From a bacterium (GTDB lineage Bacteria > Campylobacterota > Campylobacteria > Campylobacterales > Sulfurimonadaceae): a DNA stretch of 53,336 nucleotides. The stretch lies in NCBI GenBank assembly GCA_018825665.1, contig JAHJEG010000021.1, positions 1 through 53,336 on the forward strand, in the 5' to 3' direction. The notes below the pieces were generated by a model, which saw only the letters and a list, made by a program, of their open reading frames with translations, ran no database searches and was not told the DNA's origin. Below, piece after piece: positions 32,972-42,341 of the stretch. Both the position numbers and the translations under genes were made by a program. Position 1 is the first letter of the stretch; each line of letters opens with the position of its first letter.

Positions 32972-33730
32972 ATGGATAACAAAGAAAAAATCTTATACGA
33001 TGACGGCGTACACAAATACGTGATGTTCAGTTTTGACGATGAATCGCACGAGGACTCGTTTTTATCGGTAAACCAATACCTCATAGTCCAAAACGGCAGC
33101 GGTGTTTTGATAGACCCCGGCAGCGGAGCGATATTTGATGAGCTTTACGATGCAGTATCTCGGCATGTGGAAATAGAAAATATCAAATTTATATTTTTCT
33201 CGCATCAGGATCCGGATGTCTCAGGCTCTATTACGCAGTGGAGTATCAGCACATCGGCGAAGTTTATTATGTCGGGTTTATGGGTCAGATTTATGAGCCA
33301 TTACGGCTTTATGGATATGGACAGAATCATGTCTCTGCCTGACCACGGGGCAAAACTGAACTTTGGAAAAGAGTACCTGAAGTTCATTCCGGCACATTTT
33401 CTCCACTCTCCCGGAAACTTTTCCCTGTATGACTCCCGTTCGAAGATAGTGTTTTCAGGCGATATCGGTGCTGCAATCGTAAACAGCGAAGGCAGTTACA
33501 AGCAGGTAAAAGACTTTGAGGAACATGTACAGTTCTTACACGGATTTCACAAACGCTACATGGGCTCAAACAAGCTGTGCAGAGCATGGGTCAAAGAGAT
33601 AGAGAAACTCGATGTGGAGATGATAGCCCCTCAGCACGGTTTGGTGTTTGAAAAAGAGAACAAAACCCTGTTTTTGGAGTGGTTTAGAGAGCTTCAGTGC
33701 GGAAGTGATTATATGGATGAACTTTACTAA
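32972..33730 (+). CDS. Oxygen-binding di-iron (ODP) / metallo-beta-lactamase-fold protein
   Basis: This 252-residue protein has the flavodiiron-type metallo-beta-lactamase fold without a flavodoxin domain. Metal ligands match that pattern: His78-x-Asp80-x-Asp82 (SHQDPDV), His145 (HFLHSPGN), Asp164 (FSGDIGA) and His222 (APQHGLVF). Stand-alone proteins of this kind act as O2-binding di-iron sensors beside chemotaxis or signalling genes. The usual Glu of HxExD is Asp here. Placement between REC-PAS-PilZ and a cache-PAS sensor suggests oxygen or NO sensing. The motif at 33162-33170 is read as Arg-His-Val-Glu. Confidence 0.82.
   Translation: MDNKEKILYDDGVHKYVMFSFDDESHEDSFLSVNQYLIVQNGSGVLIDPGSGAIFDELYDAVSRHVEIENIKFIFFSHQDPDVSGSITQWSISTSAKFIMSGLWVRFMSHYGFMDMDRIMSLPDHGAKLNFGKEYLKFIPAHFLHSPGNFSLYDSRSKIVFSGDIGAAIVNSEGSYKQVKDFEEHVQFLHGFHKRYMGSNKLCRAWVKEIEKLDVEMIAPQHGLVFEKENKTLFLEWFRELQCGSDYMDELY
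33162..33170 (-). repeat. Intragenic GGCATGTGG copy in the ODP gene
   Basis: Opposite to the gene; in the gene frame it reads within Arg-His-Val-Glu. Confidence 0.9.
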
Positions 33731-33739
33731 GGAGAGACT

Positions 33740-35530
33740 ATGCCTTTGATCGACCTCGTTTCGCTTCGCAAAAATATTATTATCTATTTCTCCATAGTCA
33801 TATTGATTATTTTGATTTTTACGGCGGTGTCGGTTTTTGTTATACAAAAAGATCGTCAGGAAAACAGGGAGAGGGAATATCAACAGCTTATAAACCGCAG
33901 TGTGGAACATGTTATAAACGCGCATATACAAAAATATTCGGATCTTGTCTTTAGCATCTCCAAGAACCCCATTGTTGCAGATATGATACAACAGAATAAT
34001 AGAAAAGGCTTGTATGATTTTTTAAAACCGGAATGGAACCTTATGCAGACGCGGGAGAAGTATATCAAGCTGATGCAGTTTCACTTAAAGGACGGACGCA
34101 CTTTTTTGCGTATGCAAAAGCCAAACAGTTACGGGGATAAACTCGGAAACAAAAGAGCTATGATGCAGGAAATGCACCGTTCACAAAAAAAACTCACAGG
34201 TTTTGAGACGGGAAGATACGGTGCCGTGTATAGAGTGATATTTCCTATTTTTGACAGGAATAATACATATCTCGGAGCGATAGAGATAGGGGTATGTCCC
34301 AAGTATATCCTTGAGACTCTTAAAAAAATCAATAATCTAGTCGGGGTGATGTTTATTCGAGAAGATATAGTCTTTCCCTATTCCAAAACAAAAACGATGA
34401 TGATAGACGGCTACAGACTCAACTCAAAACTCACCCCTGAACTGCGGGCAATCTTAAAGTCGCTCCGTGTCAAAAATCAGCTTGCAGACGCTCTTGAGAT
34501 TACTACAAAATACAGTGTGTACCGTACGCATATCTTTGAGCTGAACGATTTTAAAGAGCAGCCCAACGTCAAGATAGTGTTTTTTCAGGATATAAGCGAG
34601 GCCGGCTTTTTTCGTGTGTATCTGATTTTAGGGCTCTTTGTGTTTATGGGATTTGTGCTGATGCTTTTGACATGGATGGTGCACAGCAGATATATCGAGC
34701 ATCACAACACTCTTGCCGAATTTTATAAACATCAGCTGGAAAAACTCGCCATAAGCGATAAACTGCTCCTTCAATCGAAAAATAATCTTCAAAATATTTT
34801 TGATACCGCTCCAAACATTATGATCACTACGAACGGGCAGAAGATAGATATAGTGAACTCTTATATGCTGAAGTTTTTCGGGTATGCATCCATAGAGGAG
34901 TTTAAAAAAGAGCACGACTGTATATGTGATTTTTTTATAGAATCAGACCATTATATCGGTAAAAGCGTAGAGGGGCAGGTATGGCTGGATTATGTACTCT
35001 CAACCAAGAACAAGCTCCACAACGTCTGCATGATGAAAGGTGAAGAGAAACACTATTTTACACTGCATGCCAAAAAACTGGAATCACACGAAGACAGCAC
35101 TCACAGCGTAGTTGTATTCAATGATATTACGGAGGTTGAACTGATAAAAGATGAGTTGGAAGCGACCGTAAACGAGCTTCGGATTGCAAAACAGCAGTTT
35201 GATCTTTTTATGCTCCATCTGCCTTTTGTGGCGGCAATCAAGGATGAGTCGTATGCACTCGTCTTTATAAACAAACAAAAAGGGGAGTATCCGGGGATCG
35301 AGGTCATAGCCCAAACCTTGACTGAGAGTGGGGACACGCCGACCGCCCGGGAGATCTATGCTCTTCTTGAGAGAGCCAAAGAGGATGGCAAAGCGGAAAA
35401 GATCATCAAGCTTGAAGCGGGGGAGCAAAAACGCGTAGCGCGTATCCTGGCATTTGCAATTCCCGAGGATGAGGGTAAAGTGTATGTCGGGATAATCTAT
35501 ATAGATATTACGGCTAGTTATCATACCTAA
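33740..35530 (+). CDS. Cache-PAS-PAS membrane sensor without output domain
   Basis: This 596-residue protein has membrane segments at about 13-33 and 292-315 around a long periplasmic double-cache sensor (FHLKDGRTFLRMQKPNSYGD fits the dCache_3 style). Two cytoplasmic PAS domains follow (about 355-480 and 490-596). No kinase, GGDEF, EAL or MCP domain follows, and the gene ends in IYIDITASYHT. It is complete, not obviously truncated, so it may signal to the neighbouring REC-PAS-PilZ or ODP protein. Its last 4 bases overlap the convergent kinase gene. Confidence 0.75.
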   Translation: MPLIDLVSLRKNIIIYFSIVILIILIFTAVSVFVIQKDRQENREREYQQLINRSVEHVINAHIQKYSDLVFSISKNPIVADMIQQNNRKGLYDFLKPEWNLMQTREKYIKLMQFHLKDGRTFLRMQKPNSYGDKLGNKRAMMQEMHRSQKKLTGFETGRYGAVYRVIFPIFDRNNTYLGAIEIGVCPKYILETLKKINNLVGVMFIREDIVFPYSKTKTMMIDGYRLNSKLTPELRAILKSLRVKNQLADALEITTKYSVYRTHIFELNDFKEQPNVKIVFFQDISEAGFFRVYLILGLFVFMGFVLMLLTWMVHSRYIEHHNTLAEFYKHQLEKLAISDKLLLQSKNNLQNIFDTAPNIMITTNGQKIDIVNSYMLKFFGYASIEEFKKEHDCICDFFIESDHYIGKSVEGQVWLDYVLSTKNKLHNVCMMKGEEKHYFTLHAKKLESHEDSTHSVVVFNDITEVELIKDELEATVNELRIAKQQFDLFMLHLPFVAAIKDESYALVFINKQKGEYPGIEVIAQTLTESGDTPTAREIYALLERAKEDGKAEKIIKLEAGEQKRVARILAFAIPEDEGKVYVGIIYIDITASYHT

Positions 35531-36675
35531 GAGGGCTGGAACCTTACGGTGAGAGTGGTTCCCTTATGTATTTTTGAGCTTATATCTATCTCAAATCCGT
35601 ACTCTTTTGCGATGCTCTCAACGATATTGAGCCCGACTCCAAATCCGCCTGCATAGTCGTTTGCCCTTGTAAAACGCTCAAAAATACTCTGGAGCTTCTC
35701 TTTTTCTATCCCTATCCCCTCGTCCTGCACCATAAGATAATCATCACTCAGCTGAATGCGTATCTTTGTATTTGGATGGGAGTATTTTATGGCATTGCCT
35801 AAAAGGTTGTTGATAAGCATTTTGGCCTTGCTTGGAGCCATATGCAAAGTGCACGGACTTATATGAGACTCCACGCGGATGTTTTTTCTTTCCAAAAGTT
35901 CATTGAAATATTCTATGGAGTTCTTTACGACTTTATCAAAGAAGAGCTCATGGGATTCTTCGCCTTGGGCGTCAAAGCTTATGTAGCTCAGCGATGCGTA
36001 GATATCATAAAGCTGTTTGGTGCTGATGGAAATATTTTGCATGATCTTTTCATCATAGAGTTTTTTGCTTTTAGCCCTTGATGTACTCATCATCAGGGCA
36101 GTTAAGGGAGTATTGAGCTCATGGGTGGTGTCTTTTACGAAATCTTCTATCTCCTGCATTTTATTTTTGATGGGCTGCAAGAAGATATAAGAGAGCATTA
36201 CGGCTATGATTATGATGACAAGAGCAACGAGCAGAGTGACAAGAAGGATGTTTTGCTGAAGTCTCGCAATACTCTTCGCATACTCGGCACTTTGCACTAC
36301 GACATAGCGTACACCAAGATGGGAGGCTGTAGCCCCCGATACCAAGACGGAATTTTCACCTTCAATATAAAAGTCCTTTGTAAAATCTATCTTTTGCAGA
36401 GGGGTTCCGTACTTAAGATTTTTATCCTTGTCATAAAGAGCGACTTTGGCATGTGCAAATGTATCCAAAACAAACTCCGTATCCATCATATGGGCATTTA
36501 TCACCCGGGAACTGACGCTGTCTGCAATATGGTTCATCTTGTAGTAATTATTGCTTTTCTGGCTGGAAACCTGATAGGAATAGAACCAGTAGCTGGCAAG
36601 AAACAAAAAGATAAAAGAGGATACAAGATAGAGTGTCAGGAATGAATAGAATGATTTTTTCGTAAGCTTATTCAT
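35527..36675 (-). CDS. Membrane histidine kinase of a two-component pair
   Basis: This 382-residue kinase has two membrane segments (about 10-34 and 142-167) and a small periplasmic loop. The DHp helix has His185 in DTTHELNTPLTAL, and the ATPase has NLLGNAIKYS, DEGIGIEKE and GGFGVGLNIV. It overlaps its OmpR-type regulator by 8 bases, which is upstream in the same operon. The signal and targets are unknown. Confidence 0.92.
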   Translation of the reverse strand: MNKLTKKSFYSFLTLYLVSSFIFLFLASYWFYSYQVSSQKSNNYYKMNHIADSVSSRVINAHMMDTEFVLDTFAHAKVALYDKDKNLKYGTPLQKIDFTKDFYIEGENSVLVSGATASHLGVRYVVVQSAEYAKSIARLQQNILLVTLLVALVIIIIAVMLSYIFLQPIKNKMQEIEDFVKDTTHELNTPLTALMMSTSRAKSKKLYDEKIMQNISISTKQLYDIYASLSYISFDAQGEESHELFFDKVVKNSIEYFNELLERKNIRVESHISPCTLHMAPSKAKMLINNLLGNAIKYSHPNTKIRIQLSDDYLMVQDEGIGIEKEKLQSIFERFTRANDYAGGFGVGLNIVESIAKEYGFEIDISSKIHKGTTLTVRFQPS

Positions 36676-37321
36676 AGATGTAGCCGCTGCCCCGGATGGT
36701 CTTTATCTTCTGTTTGCCTATCAAGTCCCGAAGTGTCCGTATATGTGAGCGGATGGTGGCATCACTCGGGAGAGCATCAAAATCCCAGATATTTTGTATG
36801 AGTTCATCCGAACTTATCAGCCTTTTTTGGTTGTTTAGCATATAAAGCAGTATAGCCGCATCTTTTGAACCCAGAGGAGTGGTTTTATTACGGGTCTGTA
36901 TTTTTTTCTCATCCGTCAAAAAGTATATCTCCTCTCCTATCTCTATGCTTTTTTGCGTGTCTATATTGAAAAGTCTTTGGATATTTGAGACCCTCGCATT
37001 GAGCTCTTCGAGCTCAAAGGGCTTTTTGATGTAGTCGCTTGCTCCAATCTCAAAGGCTTTTTTCAGGTATGCCGTGTCGGTATAGGCTGTAATGATTATC
37101 GCAGGAGTAGTGTTGTTGAAGGTACGCAGCTCTTTTAAAAGTTCAAGACCGTTTTTACCGGCTACATTTATGTCAAAGATGAAGAGATCGTATTTTTTTT
37201 CTTCAAGTCTTTTATACACGCCCTCATGGTTAAAAGCGTAATCAACGGAGTGGCTCTCGGATAAAAAGTCAAGCAGGATATCTGAAAGCACAGCATCGTC
37301 TTCCATTAGTAAAATAGTCAT
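36668..37321 (-). CDS. OmpR-family response regulator
   Basis: This 217-residue regulator has a receiver with Asp50 (FIFDINVAGKNG) and a C-terminal winged helix with the DNA-reading segment LPSDATIRSHIRTLRDLIG and wing IKTIRGSGYIYE. It pairs with the kinase that follows. AT-rich upstream DNA separates it from the divergent EAL-HDOD gene. Confidence 0.93.
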   Translation of the reverse strand: MTILLMEDDAVLSDILLDFLSESHSVDYAFNHEGVYKRLEEKKYDLFIFDINVAGKNGLELLKELRTFNNTTPAIIITAYTDTAYLKKAFEIGASDYIKKPFELEELNARVSNIQRLFNIDTQKSIEIGEEIYFLTDEKKIQTRNKTTPLGSKDAAILLYMLNNQKRLISSDELIQNIWDFDALPSDATIRSHIRTLRDLIGKQKIKTIRGSGYIYE

Positions 37322-37439
37322 TTGGCACCTCTGCAGATATTTTAGCTCATATAAACTTTAAGTTTAAAAGCCGTTTGAAAAAACCTACTGTTTCCTCTCC
37401 TCTTTTTTGTATAATTGTGAATAAAAGGGGAGGGTCATT

Positions 37440-38681
37440 ATGGAGAATGTATATTTAGCCAGACAGCCTATAGTCAATGGGGAGGGGTATACTTTTGCGT
37501 ATGAACTCTTATACAGGGATATTCATCAACAGCCCGAGATCGATAATGACCGCTATGCCAGCGCATCTGTTATCAGTAATGTTTTAAACAAGTTCGGCAC
37601 CCGTGCACTTCTTTCAAAGCATAAGGCATTCATCAAAGTAGACAACAAGTTCTTGATGAGTGACGTGATCTTCTCCATACCCGGTGAATTTTTTATTTTT
37701 ACCCTGCTTGAGAGTGTAGAGATTACGGAGAGGGTGATAGAGAGGATGGAAAAACTTCGTGATAAAGGGTATGAGTTGGCCATAAACGATGTATATCTGG
37801 ATATGGAAAAAATCGAAAAATATACACCCGTCATACAGTATCTCTCCTATTTCAAAATAAACGTCTCCAACAATATAGGCAATCAGGATATTCGAAAGAT
37901 CATTAGCAATCTGCGGGCACAGAATATAGGTGTAGTCGCTACAAAGATAGAAGACAAGAAGCATTATGAATTGGCAAAACAAATGGGCTGCACCCTGTAT
38001 CAGGGATACTTTTTTGCAGAACCAAACATAATAGAGAATAAAAAGTTTGATGCTACGCAGCTTTCCGTGATCAAGCTGTATAACATGCTTATGCAAGATA
38101 CGAATATAGATGAGATCACCTCAGAGTTTGAGCATAATTATGCAATTTCAATACAACTTTTACAGTTTATAAACTCAGCTTCTTTTCATTTTAAGACGAA
38201 GATATCCTCAATCCATCATGTTTTGGTCTTAGTCGGACGCAAACCTTTGGCTCAGTGGCTGATGCTCATGATCTATTCAAAATCCGTCTCAAAAACCGGA
38301 GAACTTTCACCTTTGATGCTTATGGTAAAAAACCGCACGGAGTTGATGGAAAACCTTCTCAAAGCCGTTCGACCCGATGTTAAAAGCAATGCTCTGGGTG
38401 AAGCTTATTTTGTCGGGGTCTTATCTTTGATAGACACCGTGTTTGGGATGAAGCTCGAAGAGATCTTAGACCATATAAATATTTCACAAGAGATACAGTA
38501 TGCTCTCTTAAATGATGAGGGGATACTCGGTGAACTCTATGCTTTGGTGCGTGATATCGAGGCTTTTAATACAAAGGCAATATCCGATTTTGCGCAAAGA
38601 CATAAGATTTCATCTGATATAATGAAAGAAATTATTGTAAAGAGTATAGAAAATGTCAACAATTTTGAAGAGGGTGAATAG
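37440..38681 (+). CDS. Degenerate EAL-HDOD (YuxH-type) protein
   Basis: This 413-residue protein starts with an EAL-like domain (about 1-200) whose signature reads AYELLYRD. It lacks most catalytic residues, so it should not hydrolyse cyclic di-GMP. A HDOD domain follows (about 205-400, SIQLLQFINSASFHF). YuxH/CdgJ-type proteins affect motility and signalling. GGGG-type sequence precedes the ATG. Its stop overlaps the start of the methyltransferase gene by one base. Confidence 0.88.
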   Translation: MENVYLARQPIVNGEGYTFAYELLYRDIHQQPEIDNDRYASASVISNVLNKFGTRALLSKHKAFIKVDNKFLMSDVIFSIPGEFFIFTLLESVEITERVIERMEKLRDKGYELAINDVYLDMEKIEKYTPVIQYLSYFKINVSNNIGNQDIRKIISNLRAQNIGVVATKIEDKKHYELAKQMGCTLYQGYFFAEPNIIENKKFDATQLSVIKLYNMLMQDTNIDEITSEFEHNYAISIQLLQFINSASFHFKTKISSIHHVLVLVGRKPLAQWLMLMIYSKSVSKTGELSPLMLMVKNRTELMENLLKAVRPDVKSNALGEAYFVGVLSLIDTVFGMKLEEILDHINISQEIQYALLNDEGILGELYALVRDIEAFNTKAISDFAQRHKISSDIMKEIIVKSIENVNNFEEGE

Positions 38682-39496
38682 TGGGTGTAGATGTGTCTCT
38701 CAATAGTATGGAACTGATAGAAGTAAGCAGTATAGATTTTCCCTCTTTGGAGATTTACCATAAGTTCAGAGCCGGCGCTTTTAGGGAAGATAACAGTTTT
38801 GTAGCAGACAGCCCAAAGGTCGTAAATCTGCTTCTTGAGACGGATTTGGAGATAAAAAGCATACTTGCGACACGGGAGTATTATGACAAATATGAAGAGC
38901 TGATCTGTGCAAAAAGTATCGAAAAACTTTTTGTCGTTGAAAAAAAAGAGATGGAAAAGATTGTCGGACACAATATCCATCACAACTGCATGATGCATGG
39001 CATACGCCCTGCAGATACCCCTTTGGAGATGCTCGATGATACGATACTTATGCTTGACGCAATCTCTTCAACTGAAAATATAGGCTCCATAGCAAGAAGT
39101 GCTGCAGCGCTTGGAGTGAACTCTTACCTCATCCCCTCCAACGGCCCCCACCCCTACGGCAGACGGGCACTCAGAGTTTCTATGGGATATGTAAGCCGTC
39201 TGAAGGTGCATGTATATGATGATATCTTTTCCACATGCCGGGCTCTAAAAGAGAAGGGGTATAAAATCTTTGCCGCAGAAATCACGGAAGACTCTACGCC
39301 TCTGATGGAGGTGCAGGTCCCTTCAAAATGGGTGCTTCTTATGGGTCACGAGGGGCGAGGGATTTCAAAAGAGGTGCTTGAGGTATGTGATGAGGTTGTT
39401 CACATAGAGATGCAAGAGGGGATAAAAAGCTTCAATGTGGGTGTGGCGGCTTCCCTTTTGATGTACCGCTTTAAAAACAGTTATAATTGCAAATAA
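38681..39496 (+). CDS. SpoU/TrmH-family RNA 2'-O-methyltransferase
   Basis: This 271-residue SPOUT-class enzyme has the three motifs: NIGSIARSAAALGV, LLMGHEGRGISKEV and IKSFNVGVAASLLMYRF. An N-terminal substrate-binding part precedes them. It uses S-adenosylmethionine to methylate rRNA or tRNA ribose; the exact target is not readable. I keep the GTG at 38681, with GAGGG six bases upstream and a one-base overlap with the previous stop. The motif at 39231-39239 is read as Ser-Thr-Cys-Arg. Confidence 0.9.
   Translation: MGVDVSLNSMELIEVSSIDFPSLEIYHKFRAGAFREDNSFVADSPKVVNLLLETDLEIKSILATREYYDKYEELICAKSIEKLFVVEKKEMEKIVGHNIHHNCMMHGIRPADTPLEMLDDTILMLDAISSTENIGSIARSAAALGVNSYLIPSNGPHPYGRRALRVSMGYVSRLKVHVYDDIFSTCRALKEKGYKIFAAEITEDSTPLMEVQVPSKWVLLMGHEGRGISKEVLEVCDEVVHIEMQEGIKSFNVGVAASLLMYRFKNSYNCK
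39231..39239 (+). repeat. Intragenic CCACATGCC copy in the SpoU methyltransferase gene
   Basis: Reads within Ser-Thr-Cys-Arg, the only copy in this frame. Confidence 0.9.
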
Positions 39497-39514
39497 AATA
39501 TCAAAGGTAAAAGT

Positions 39515-39706
39515 ATGGACGCTACGCAAAGAAAAAATATAAAACACGGCATGAGTGTGGCTATAGTCCTCAAGCAGGACCAGGACACGGGCAGGCTTAC
39601 TGATGGCATAGTGCGTGATCTGCTCACAAAATCACCCTCACACCCCCACGGTATAAAAGTGAGGCTTATGAGCGGTGAAGTGGGACGGGTAAAAGAGATC
39701 TACTGA
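39515..39706 (+). CDS. YwbE-family small protein
   Basis: This 63-residue protein matches the YwbE (DUF2196) family, with the conserved RKNIKHGMSVAIVLKQDQ and SHPHGIKVRLMSGEVGRVKEI. It is likely an OB-like beta fold. The function is not established. It follows the methyltransferase by 18 bases. Its stop lies inside a palindrome shared with the convergent gene. Confidence 0.9.
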   Translation: MDATQRKNIKHGMSVAIVLKQDQDTGRLTDGIVRDLLTKSPSHPHGIKVRLMSGEVGRVKEIY

Positions 39707-39718
39707 AAAGTTTTCAGT
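39702..39718. terminator. Palindrome holding both convergent stop codons
   Basis: ACTGAAAAGTTTTCAGT is a perfect palindrome around the G at 39710. The YwbE stop TGA (39704-39706) and the diguanylate cyclase stop TGA (minus strand, 39714-39716) lie in opposite arms. It may act as a short two-way terminator. Confidence 0.55.
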
Positions 39719-42341
39719 CTCTGCTTACGACTCTGTTACGGCCGCTTCTTTTTGCTTCATAAAGGGCGTTGTCCGCTCTTTTTACGATCTCATTGGATGA
39801 GGTGTCAAATCTGTTGTACTGAGTAAGCCCAAAACTGCAGGTTTGATTCTCGGCAAGCCCAAAATCAAACTCTTCAATTTTCTGTCGTAACTTTTCAGCC
39901 AAAGTTTTGGCCCCCGATAGATCCATCTCCGGACAGATTATCAAAAACTCTTCTCCGCCCCATCTTCCCAAGATATCCGTTGAGCGGATGTTTTTATTTA
40001 AGATCTCAACAATCTGTATAAGTATCTTATCGCCGACGTCATGACCATAGTTGTCATTTATATCTTTGAACAAATCTATATCCAACATTATTATCGAAAA
40101 AATCCCTTTGTATCTTTTCGCCCTCTCAAGCTCTTGCGCAAAGACATTTTCAAGATGGAGTCTGTTGTATATCTGAGTGAGGGGGTCTGTTATGGAGAGC
40201 TGCTGGGCTATTTTTTTGTCCGTGATATCCTGGCTTATCGCATTAAAGTTCTCTATCTCTCCATTTTTTGCAAGCGTCGGAGTTATTACGGTATTGACCC
40301 AGTAAAAGGAGCCGTCTTTTTTTCTGTCTCTGAACTCTCCGCTCCATATTTTTTTGTCTTTTATGCTCTCCCATAAATCTTTATATGTCTCTTGGGAGGT
40401 ATGCATGGTTTGAAAGATATTGTGATTTTGACCTATGAGCTCCTCTTTTTTGTAGCCGGTAAGTTTGCAAAAAGCATCACTGACATGTGTTATATTTCCG
40501 TTTATATCTGTTGTGGCCGTTAATACATCCGTATTTATAATATGTATGTATTTCTTCATATCTTTATTGTGCTTATTTGTCGTATAGTAGCCGTAGATAA
40601 GAAAAGCAGAGACAAGAGCGATAAAGCCGAGTATTTTCCATAAGAGGAGGTAGTCAAATCCCTGTTCGTAGCTTACGCTTATCCATTGATTGAGGATTCT
40701 TTGTTTTTCTTTTTCATCAATCTGGCTGATGGCCTTGTCAAGGATTCCCAAAAGGATTAGATCATCATTTCTGACACCGATTCCAAGCTTCAGGTCTTGC
40801 CCGATACGACCCGTGATCTTTAGAGTGCCGACATAATCCTGCTGAATCCTGTATCCCAGAGATGTGAGGTTGTCGATAAAGCCAAAGAGCTTGCCATTGG
40901 CGACTTTTTGCAGTCCGTCATTGATACTCTCAACCTCGATGAGGTTCATATCGGGGTACTGTATTTTGAGCAGTTCGGTATAGGCATATCCCCTGACGAT
41001 ACCTATCTTTTCATCTAAGACTTCGGTGACATCTGTGATAAAAAGCTTGTCATGGGTAGTCACTATCACTAAGGGCGTAATCAAATAGGGCTGCGTGAAG
41101 TTCATATATTTTTTTCGTTCAGGCGTTTGCATGGCAAGTGAAAAAATATCGCATTTTCTGTTTTTTGCAAATTCTATAGATTCGCTCCAGCTTGTCGTAG
41201 GCACGAGTGTGATGGGAGTATTGATGAATCTGGATATGATCTTCATATACTCAGAGCTCATACCGATATGTTTATTCTCCTTAATCATCTCGTAGGGCAT
41301 CCAGTCCGGGTCCGCGCACATCCTTATATTTTTTTTCTGGGCAAGATAGTTGTTTTCCTCTTCGCTCAATGCTTTATTGGTATTCAAAGAGCATCTGTGA
41401 TGGGGTAAAAACCGCTCAAAGCTTATGTTTTCTATTTTTGGAACCTGCCCTGTTTTCATAAAGTTCTCTGACATCTCTGTAAGAACCAGACAATCTACGC
41501 TCCCAAGCTCATAAACATTCGGAAGGATTAGGCTTTTGGTTATTTCAGCTTCATATGCCAATGCTTCTTTGCTCTTGTTTTGAGAGTTGTATTTTTTAAG
41601 GATGATATTTATGACTTCATCGGTATTTTGAAGCGCATAGTGCCACCCTTTGATGCTTGCTCTTGTAAATGCTTCGGTCCTTGAGGGATTGTTTTGTACC
41701 TCATTAAAAGAGCTAAAGAGATTGACATCATAATACTGCGAACCGTAGCTTGTAGGGTTATGCATGGTGTATTTAATATTCTTTTGGTTTAGCAGGAATG
41801 GCTGGTTGGTTATAAATGCAGTCATCGCATCCACTTTTTTTTCTACAAAGGCATCTATAGTATATGTAGGCTGCACCATCTTAATGTCGTTGATGCTTAT
41901 GTTGAACTTGTTGAGCATCATCGTGATACCCGAATTGCTGAGCTCCGTAGGGCTTCCCATCACTTTTTTGCCGGCCAGGTCCGAGGGAAGGTTTATCTCT
42001 TTTTGGGAGACCAGGACAAGTGCGGAGTGCTTGAAAATATTTGCAAGCAAAACGACAGGTTTGCCCTTGAGGTATTCAGAGATAAGCGTCGAATAAGTGA
42101 TTCCGTAGGTAGCCGTTCCATCCAGCACATGGGCAACTACGTCGATATCGGCACTCACTTCCCTGAGCTCGACCTCCAAGCCCTCATCTTTGTAAAAACC
42201 TTTTTCTATAGCCGCATAAAAACCGGCATACTCAAACTGGTGTTTCCATTGAAGCTGCAAGGACACTTTTTCAAGCTCACCGGAGTGTAGCTGCAAGGAG
42301 AGCGTAAGCAATAAAAAAATAGATAAGAATAATTGTTTCAT
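39714..42341 (-). CDS. Diguanylate cyclase with two periplasmic binding-protein domains
   Basis: I start at the ATG at 42341 (875 residues), where a signal sequence begins (MKQLFLSIFLLLTLSLQL). The 24 residues upstream in frame start at TTG and look non-native. Residues about 25-285 form an NMT1/THI5-type ligand-binding domain (LQWKHQFEYAGFYAAIEKGF). A SBP_bac_3 domain follows (about 335-580), then a membrane helix (near 590-615), a PAS/PAC pair, and GGDEF with active RWGGEEF. Two different solute-binding domains in tandem before a GGDEF suggest response to an imported small molecule, perhaps a thiamine-precursor or amino-acid type. The ligand is unknown. Confidence 0.88.
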   Translation of the reverse strand: MKQLFLSIFLLLTLSLQLHSGELEKVSLQLQWKHQFEYAGFYAAIEKGFYKDEGLEVELREVSADIDVVAHVLDGTATYGITYSTLISEYLKGKPVVLLANIFKHSALVLVSQKEINLPSDLAGKKVMGSPTELSNSGITMMLNKFNISINDIKMVQPTYTIDAFVEKKVDAMTAFITNQPFLLNQKNIKYTMHNPTSYGSQYYDVNLFSSFNEVQNNPSRTEAFTRASIKGWHYALQNTDEVINIILKKYNSQNKSKEALAYEAEITKSLILPNVYELGSVDCLVLTEMSENFMKTGQVPKIENISFERFLPHHRCSLNTNKALSEEENNYLAQKKNIRMCADPDWMPYEMIKENKHIGMSSEYMKIISRFINTPITLVPTTSWSESIEFAKNRKCDIFSLAMQTPERKKYMNFTQPYLITPLVIVTTHDKLFITDVTEVLDEKIGIVRGYAYTELLKIQYPDMNLIEVESINDGLQKVANGKLFGFIDNLTSLGYRIQQDYVGTLKITGRIGQDLKLGIGVRNDDLILLGILDKAISQIDEKEKQRILNQWISVSYEQGFDYLLLWKILGFIALVSAFLIYGYYTTNKHNKDMKKYIHIINTDVLTATTDINGNITHVSDAFCKLTGYKKEELIGQNHNIFQTMHTSQETYKDLWESIKDKKIWSGEFRDRKKDGSFYWVNTVITPTLAKNGEIENFNAISQDITDKKIAQQLSITDPLTQIYNRLHLENVFAQELERAKRYKGIFSIIMLDIDLFKDINDNYGHDVGDKILIQIVEILNKNIRSTDILGRWGGEEFLIICPEMDLSGAKTLAEKLRQKIEEFDFGLAENQTCSFGLTQYNRFDTSSNEIVKRADNALYEAKRSGRNRVVSRD

